Source: Ailurus styani
Lineage: Eukaryota; Chordata; Mammalia; Carnivora; Ailuridae
NCBI GenBank assembly: GCA_002007465.1
Contig: LNAC01000008.1
Location: 7,619,323 to 7,683,322 of the forward strand
Length of the DNA: 64,000 nt
Reading direction: 5' to 3'
A program made the translations under genes and the position numbers. Shown in pieces: positions 59,400 through 64,000 of the stretch. The notes beneath the pieces were generated by a model. The model searched no databases. It was not told the DNA's origin and saw only the letters and a program-made list of their open reading frames with translations. The stretch's first letter is position 1; each line of letters begins with the position of its first letter.

Positions 59400-59612
59400 T
59401 TCCATAACAACTACCTTTATTGGACACCTACAACAATCTGGCCACCTGCTTCATTCTTACCATCCCCACCTCACAAATGAAAAACTGAGACTCAAAGAAG
59501 TTCTGCCATTTGCAGTTAAGCCACCTTCCTGAGGTCACAGAGCCAGCAAGTGGCAGAATCTGGATAGAAACTCGAGTCTTTCTAACTCTAAAGCTTCTAC
59601 TCCATAGAGGAT
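59400..59612 (+). repeat. MIR SINE
   Basis: CACCTCACAAATGAAAAACTG, GAGACTCAAAGAAGTTCTGCC, GGTCACAGAGCCAGCAAGTG and CTCGAGTCTTTCTAACTCTA follow MIR closely. Apparent long frames on both strands here are shadows of the repeat. Confidence 0.85.
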
Positions 59613-60490
59613 ACTTTTCTAAGATAACGAAGCCAATAACGAAGCCAAATAATGGTAAACCATTCTTCACACTCTTGCAGAAGGACCTTCTAATGTCTGC
59701 TTCCTTGAGTTCTATATACATCTCCAGAGGAGCCCTCTGTAGGCAAGCTCCTGTGGTAATGCAACAGGAAACCATCCTGTTGGCTACCCTGTCAGACAAT
59801 CTCAAGTTTGTGGGTACATTAGCTGAAACCCCAGAACTGCCAATCACAAGTTCCCTGGTGGCTCCCAGCTCTGAAAAAGCAGCTTTCCAGGAAAAAGTGA
59901 GAATCTGAACATGTTTTCTATGCTCAAATTGAGGCCCAAGAACTCCACTGGAGGGCAAGGAACAGGAAGTGAGGAGGGAGCAAGCATCCACTTCCCAAGG
60001 GCAGCAGAGCCCAGAGGTGGGAGCCTGGTCATGTGCACAGTTGCATTACTTGTCCACGCCCACTTCCGGCCAGAGCCTGCCTCTTCACCTCCGAGTCAGA
60101 ACTTTGGTTGAAGGAAAGGAAGACAGACTACTAGAAACTCTCCTTATAATCTCCCTCTCCCCCTTGGAGCCTGTGTCCTGAATGAATACGCACCCCTGCT
60201 CTCTGGCTCTACCCCTCACAAATACTCTTAAGAAAAGCACCTGTCACATAACTGACCTCTGTGGACTAATATCAAATCTCACCACAACATAGCAAAGTCA
60301 AAATAGAGCTTTCCCAGTCCCAGATAAGAGGGAATCCTAGGGCAGAAGGGAACTGTGCACCAAGAACCTACTAATAGACCACAAAGCAATCTACTTGAAA
60401 TCTCAAGTAGAGATTTTCTTTCCTATGCCATAAACAACGGCCAAGCACTCCACTTGTCTAAATTTGTTTTTAAGATTTCAAACGAGGTGG

Positions 60491-60688
60491 GGGGGGCGCC
60501 AGGGTGGCTCAGTTGTTAAGCATCTGCCTTCGTCTCAGGTCATGATCCTAGGGTCCTCGGATCAAGCCCCGCATCAGGCTCCCTACTCAACGGGAAGCCC
60601 GCTTCTCCCTCTCCCACTCCCCCTGCTTGTATTCCCTCTCTCACTGTCTCTCTGTGTCAAATAAATAAATAAAATCTTAAAAAAATAT
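60491..60688 (+). mobile_element. Can-SINE (older form)
   Basis: Duplication ATTTCAAACGAGGTGG / ATTTCAAACAAGGTGG at 60475-60490 and 60689-60704, one mismatch. Confidence 0.95.
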
Positions 60689-61142
60689 ATTTCAAACAAG
60701 GTGGAAAGGGCTTTTAGACCTGTTTATCTCTTTGTGTAATATGCACTGCCATGAAGAAATGCTACAGGATTCCAAAAACACACTGCCACTGACTTCAAAA
60801 AAGCAAAGCTGAAAATGCTCCTGGCAGTAACCATCCCAGATTCTCTCTTGTTTCTCTAAGATTACAGTCACAATCATCCTGGATCAACCAGAGCCAAAAG
60901 TCAAAAATCGGCTAAGAAAATGCCAAAATTTCTGCCTCCTTTTAGAGGGAAGAAACAGAAGCAAGTAACCCAGTGAGGAAATTAGAGAGATGGTGAGGTT
61001 TCACTTTTAACCCTCCAAGAAACTCCACCCCAAGTTCCCAACATCCAGGAATAGTCCCCAAGAAGCCCTGCAATAGTCCTTCATTCTATTGCTTGTTTTC
61101 TTGTCTGTGACTGGGATGTAAGTGCCTTGAGAGCTGACTTCA

Positions 61143-61352
61143 GGGGTGCCTGGGTGGCTCAGTCATTAATCGTCTGACTTTGGCTCAGGTCATGATCTCA
61201 GGGACCTGGGATCAAGCCCCGCGTGGGGCTCCCTGTTCCATGGGAAGCCTGCTTCTCCCTCTCCCACTCCCCCTGCTTGTGTTCCCTCTCTCGCTGCATC
61301 TCTCTCTGTCAAATAAATAAGTAAAATCTTAAAAAAAAAAAAAAAGAAAGAA
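61143..61352 (+). mobile_element. Can-SINE (older form)
   Basis: Duplication AGCTGACTTCA at 61132-61142 and 61353-61363, with a GAAA-type tail end. Confidence 0.95.
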
Positions 61353-61492
61353 AGCTGACTTCATCCATCCTGCTCACTGCTAGGCCCACAGCACTCAGCA
61401 TTGTGCACTGTAGGCACGCAAACATTTATTGCTGGATTATTTGCTGGTGTAGGAAGAAGTTACATGAGCCAGAGTACTTAACACTATTTTTC

Positions 61493-61701
61493 TTTTTTTT
61501 TTTTAAGATTTTATTTATTTATTTGACACAGAGAGAGAGATCAGATCACAAGTAGGCAGAAAGGCAGGCAGAGAGAGAGAAGGAAGCAGGCTCCCCGCTG
61601 AGCAGGGCACCCGATGTGATGCGAGCCTCTATCCAAGGACCCTGAGATCATAACCTGAGCCGAAGGCAGAGGCTTTAACCCACTGAGCCACCCAGGCGCC
61701 C
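61493..61701 (-). mobile_element. Can-SINE (young, GATCTGATC group)
   Basis: Duplication TAACACTATTTTTC at 61479-61492 and 61702-61715. The end of the SINE head is included in a tandem duplication to the right. Confidence 0.96.
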
Positions 61702-61816
61702 TAACACTATTTTTCAATCCAATTTAAGTTAAATTAAAAAAAGAAAAAAATGCCCAGGCGCCCTAATACTATTTTTCAATCCAATTTAAGTTAAATTAAA
61801 AAAAGGGAAAAAAATG
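61691..61816. repeat. Direct tandem duplication of about 62 bp spanning a SINE edge
   Basis: Copy 1 is 61691-61752 and copy 2 is 61753-61816. Each starts CCCAGGCGCCCTAA and continues through CTATTTTTCAATCCAATTTA. They differ by one substitution (AACACT/AATACT) and a two-base change in the purine tract. Confidence 0.95.
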
Positions 61817-61897
61817 CCCTATGTTATGGCCACATAGGAAAACCTAGTTGAGTGTTCAAACTGTCCCTTATAAGCCAGTTTGAAAGGATAAATTCTT

Positions 61898-62111
61898 TTT
61901 TTTTTTAAGATTTTATTTTTATTTATTTATTTATTTGAGAGAGAGAGAGAGACAGTGACAGAGACAGCGAGAGAGAGCAGAAACTGGGAGGAAAGGGAGA
62001 AGTAGGCTCCCGCAGAGCTGGGAGCCGGATGTGGGGCTTGATCCCAGGACGCTGGGATCACGTCCTGAGCCAAAGGCAGACGCTTAACCAACTGAGCCAC
62101 CCAGGCACCCC
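61898..62111 (-). mobile_element. Can-SINE (older form)
   Basis: Reversed copy; duplication TGAAAGGATAAATTCTT / TGAAGGGATAAATTCTT at 61881-61897 and 62112-62128, one mismatch. Confidence 0.95.
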
Positions 62112-62128
62112 TGAAGGGATAAATTCTT

Positions 62129-64000
62129 CTTCAGACAACAAACCACTATAAACAAAGGTAGCCAGGCTGCAGAGAGGATAAAGCCAAAATTAATAGTAGA
62201 AATTAAAAATAACACCTTCCATTCATTTGGATGGAACGACTTCATACAGTAGTTATTTCCCAGTTCCAAAAGAGGTCAGCTTCTTTCTTATCATCAAGAT
62301 CCACAGGGATTTAATGCCCCCAGTGCTGTCTCCAACAGGAAGGAAACACTGACTTCCCTAGCTATTTCAGTTATATAAATCAACAGTTTATCGTCCAGAG
62401 TTAGAAGCTGAGCAGTGTTGGGACCCACATGCCTTTTAGAGCTCCTTACCGACAGATAACTATGCTACATTACATCTAATAAATTGTACCTAAATCAATA
62501 TCATTTCTAACTATCCAAGGGTTTTTATTGCTCTAAGGATCTTTCAATTAAAAAAAAAAAAGTTAAAAAAAAAAACTTCCTGTTAGATAAAAGAGACTTG
62601 GTGGTGGCGCCACCATCCACCAAAGTGAAGTCTGTGGCACACAAAAGACGCAGCATAATTTCAAAAGGGATAGTGATCCCTTTAAAGTTATTTACCTTAT
62701 TTTTTATATTTTAAAATAATAAAATTTTGTTCCTTTTTCTTTAATGGAATAACTGTCCTTAAAAGAATTAAGAGAAATTTAAGATTGGTGGATTCTTTGC
62801 CTCAATAGCAAAGTTGAGAGAGAGACAGAGACAGAGAGACAGGCAGACAGGCAGAGGAAAAGAGGGAGGGAGGGGGTGTAATTTCAAAGGTGGGGGGAAA
62901 TCCTTCAAACCTGGGAGTAGCCCAGTGGAGGCCTAGCTCAAATTTTCACCCATTATTTCCCCCTGGGTTTTAGATACTGGAGGCTAGTGCCATCTGTCAC
63001 CACACAAGTAAGTGAAAAAGGCTAGGCCCAACTCACTGGCCGTGATTTTAGGGCTTTCACTAATGGCTAAAAAAGAATCCTCTCAACAACAACAAAGGGT
63101 GTCCTGCCCACCCTAGCCCCTACCTCCAACCCAACCCCCAGAGGCTGAGTTAGCATCTTCTACAGCTCTCTAGATCCTGGGAGCTCAAGGTGAACTCTGA
63201 TCTCCTCATGGGCACTAAGCCACACACTGGCCCTCTCAATGCACTATTATTGTGGGACATCAAATGCCTTTGTACATCACTTTCCCAGTCTTTTGTCCCC
63301 AAATCTGATCCATTACTCTAAAAGAACATTCTGCTTTCAAGGTTCTAATGTGTAAGAAGAGACATTCACCAAGTAGTGGCTCTATATTACTCACTCAAAC
63401 AGTCCCAAAATATGCATATGATCCTTTAGGTTTATAGTTCACCTACTTTTTTCTTCCCACAACTCTTGAAGTTCGTTATAATCTTCTATTTTGCCTACAG
63501 TCTAATTATAGTAATACATCTCCCTACTTGCCCTCAACTCACAAATTACCCCATTTTACAGAGGCAGAAGGCAAGGCCAGGGCCAACACAAATGCCTGCT
63601 ACAGAGCAAATCCATCTCACATCTGCCATCTGAACACAGAAAAATGCTAGAAGACCCAGGGTGGCAGTGGGTTTTACATACCACATTTCTTTCTCTACGG
63701 GCATATTTAATCTTGGCAGAATATCAAGTGCTTCCTGGTCTGGAAGTCCAGACCAGAACCTTAAACGCCTGAGCACAACAGTCAACCTTTATTGCACACC
63801 AACCATGTGCTAGGCATGCTGGCTGCCTCCCTTACATTACCTCAGATTCATTCATTCATTGTCTCGGAAGCACTTCCCATCTGTCGGCACCTTCACACAC
63901 ATAGATATGTGACCCCTCAAATATTTAGTAATGTGCTGATTTTGCATTATAACTTGTACAAGACCACACATCTAGGAAGGACAGACAGACCAAAACATGA
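62129..64000. other. Upstream flank without recognised gene
   Basis: Weak MIR-like text (ACCCCATTTTACAGAGGCAG near 63548; ACCATGTGCTAGGCATGCTG near 63802). No exon of a neighbouring gene is recognised. Confidence 0.55.
62815..62878. repeat. GA/GACA-rich purine tract
   Basis: GAGAGAGAGACAGAGACAGAG followed by CAGGCAGACAGGCAGAGG and GGGAGGGAGGGGG. No SINE body accompanies it. Confidence 0.85.

Noticed and set aside
59428..59991. 187-codon minus-strand and overlapping plus-strand frames
   Set aside because: Much of both overlaps a MIR repeat and neither has a recognisable protein family.
1..64000. CRISPR array or bacterial-type system
   Set aside because: The regularly recurring sequences are dispersed SINEs with target-site duplications, and the gene structure is spliced and mammalian.

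Overview
The window is nuclear DNA from a carnivoran mammal, most likely a mustelid (weasel/ferret/mink group). This rests on about 40 copies of the tRNA-Lys-derived carnivore SINE (Can-SINE). Many belong to a young form whose head reads CAGTGGGTTAAAGCCTCTGC, which I associate with mustelids; species is not resolved. No bacterial, plasmid or viral gene set is present, and nearly every open reading frame is chance or repeat-derived.

The one protein-coding gene I can support is GATAD2A (p66-alpha, a NuRD chromatin-remodelling subunit), on the minus strand. Its first coding exon is at 1857-2120, with a clean splice acceptor, start codon and splice donor. Positions 1-1856 are the start of the next intron. 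From 2121 to about 51.6 kb lies a roughly 50 kb intron. A CpG island (about 51.56-53.05 kb) follows, carrying a GGC-repeat tract, GC boxes and an 841-base assembly gap. The untranslated first exon is probably in or beside that gap, but its splice donor is not visible. From about 53 kb to 64 kb the sequence lies upstream of this promoter and holds only repeats and unrecognised sequence.

The intron is a layered record of repeats: old MIR and L2 remnants, a Tigger-type and at least one hAT-type DNA transposon remnant, several L1 3' ends in both orientations, older Can-SINEs, and young Can-SINEs that fall into groups by shared diagnostic bases. Target-site duplications are preserved at most Can-SINEs. 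One young SINE sits inside an older one (57.3-57.7 kb).

The best hunt results are: (1) an apparent ortholog of the MIR copy that gives rise to human mir-640 in GATAD2A intron 1, at about 27.39-27.48 kb, with conserved flank but a non-conserved seed and broken hairpin; (2) a small minisatellite born inside a MIR at 38.77-38.95 kb; (3) diagnostic-base groups among the young Can-SINEs; (4) a tandem duplication at 61.7 kb that includes the edge of a SINE; (5) the promoter gap. I found no previously undescribed multi-gene system.
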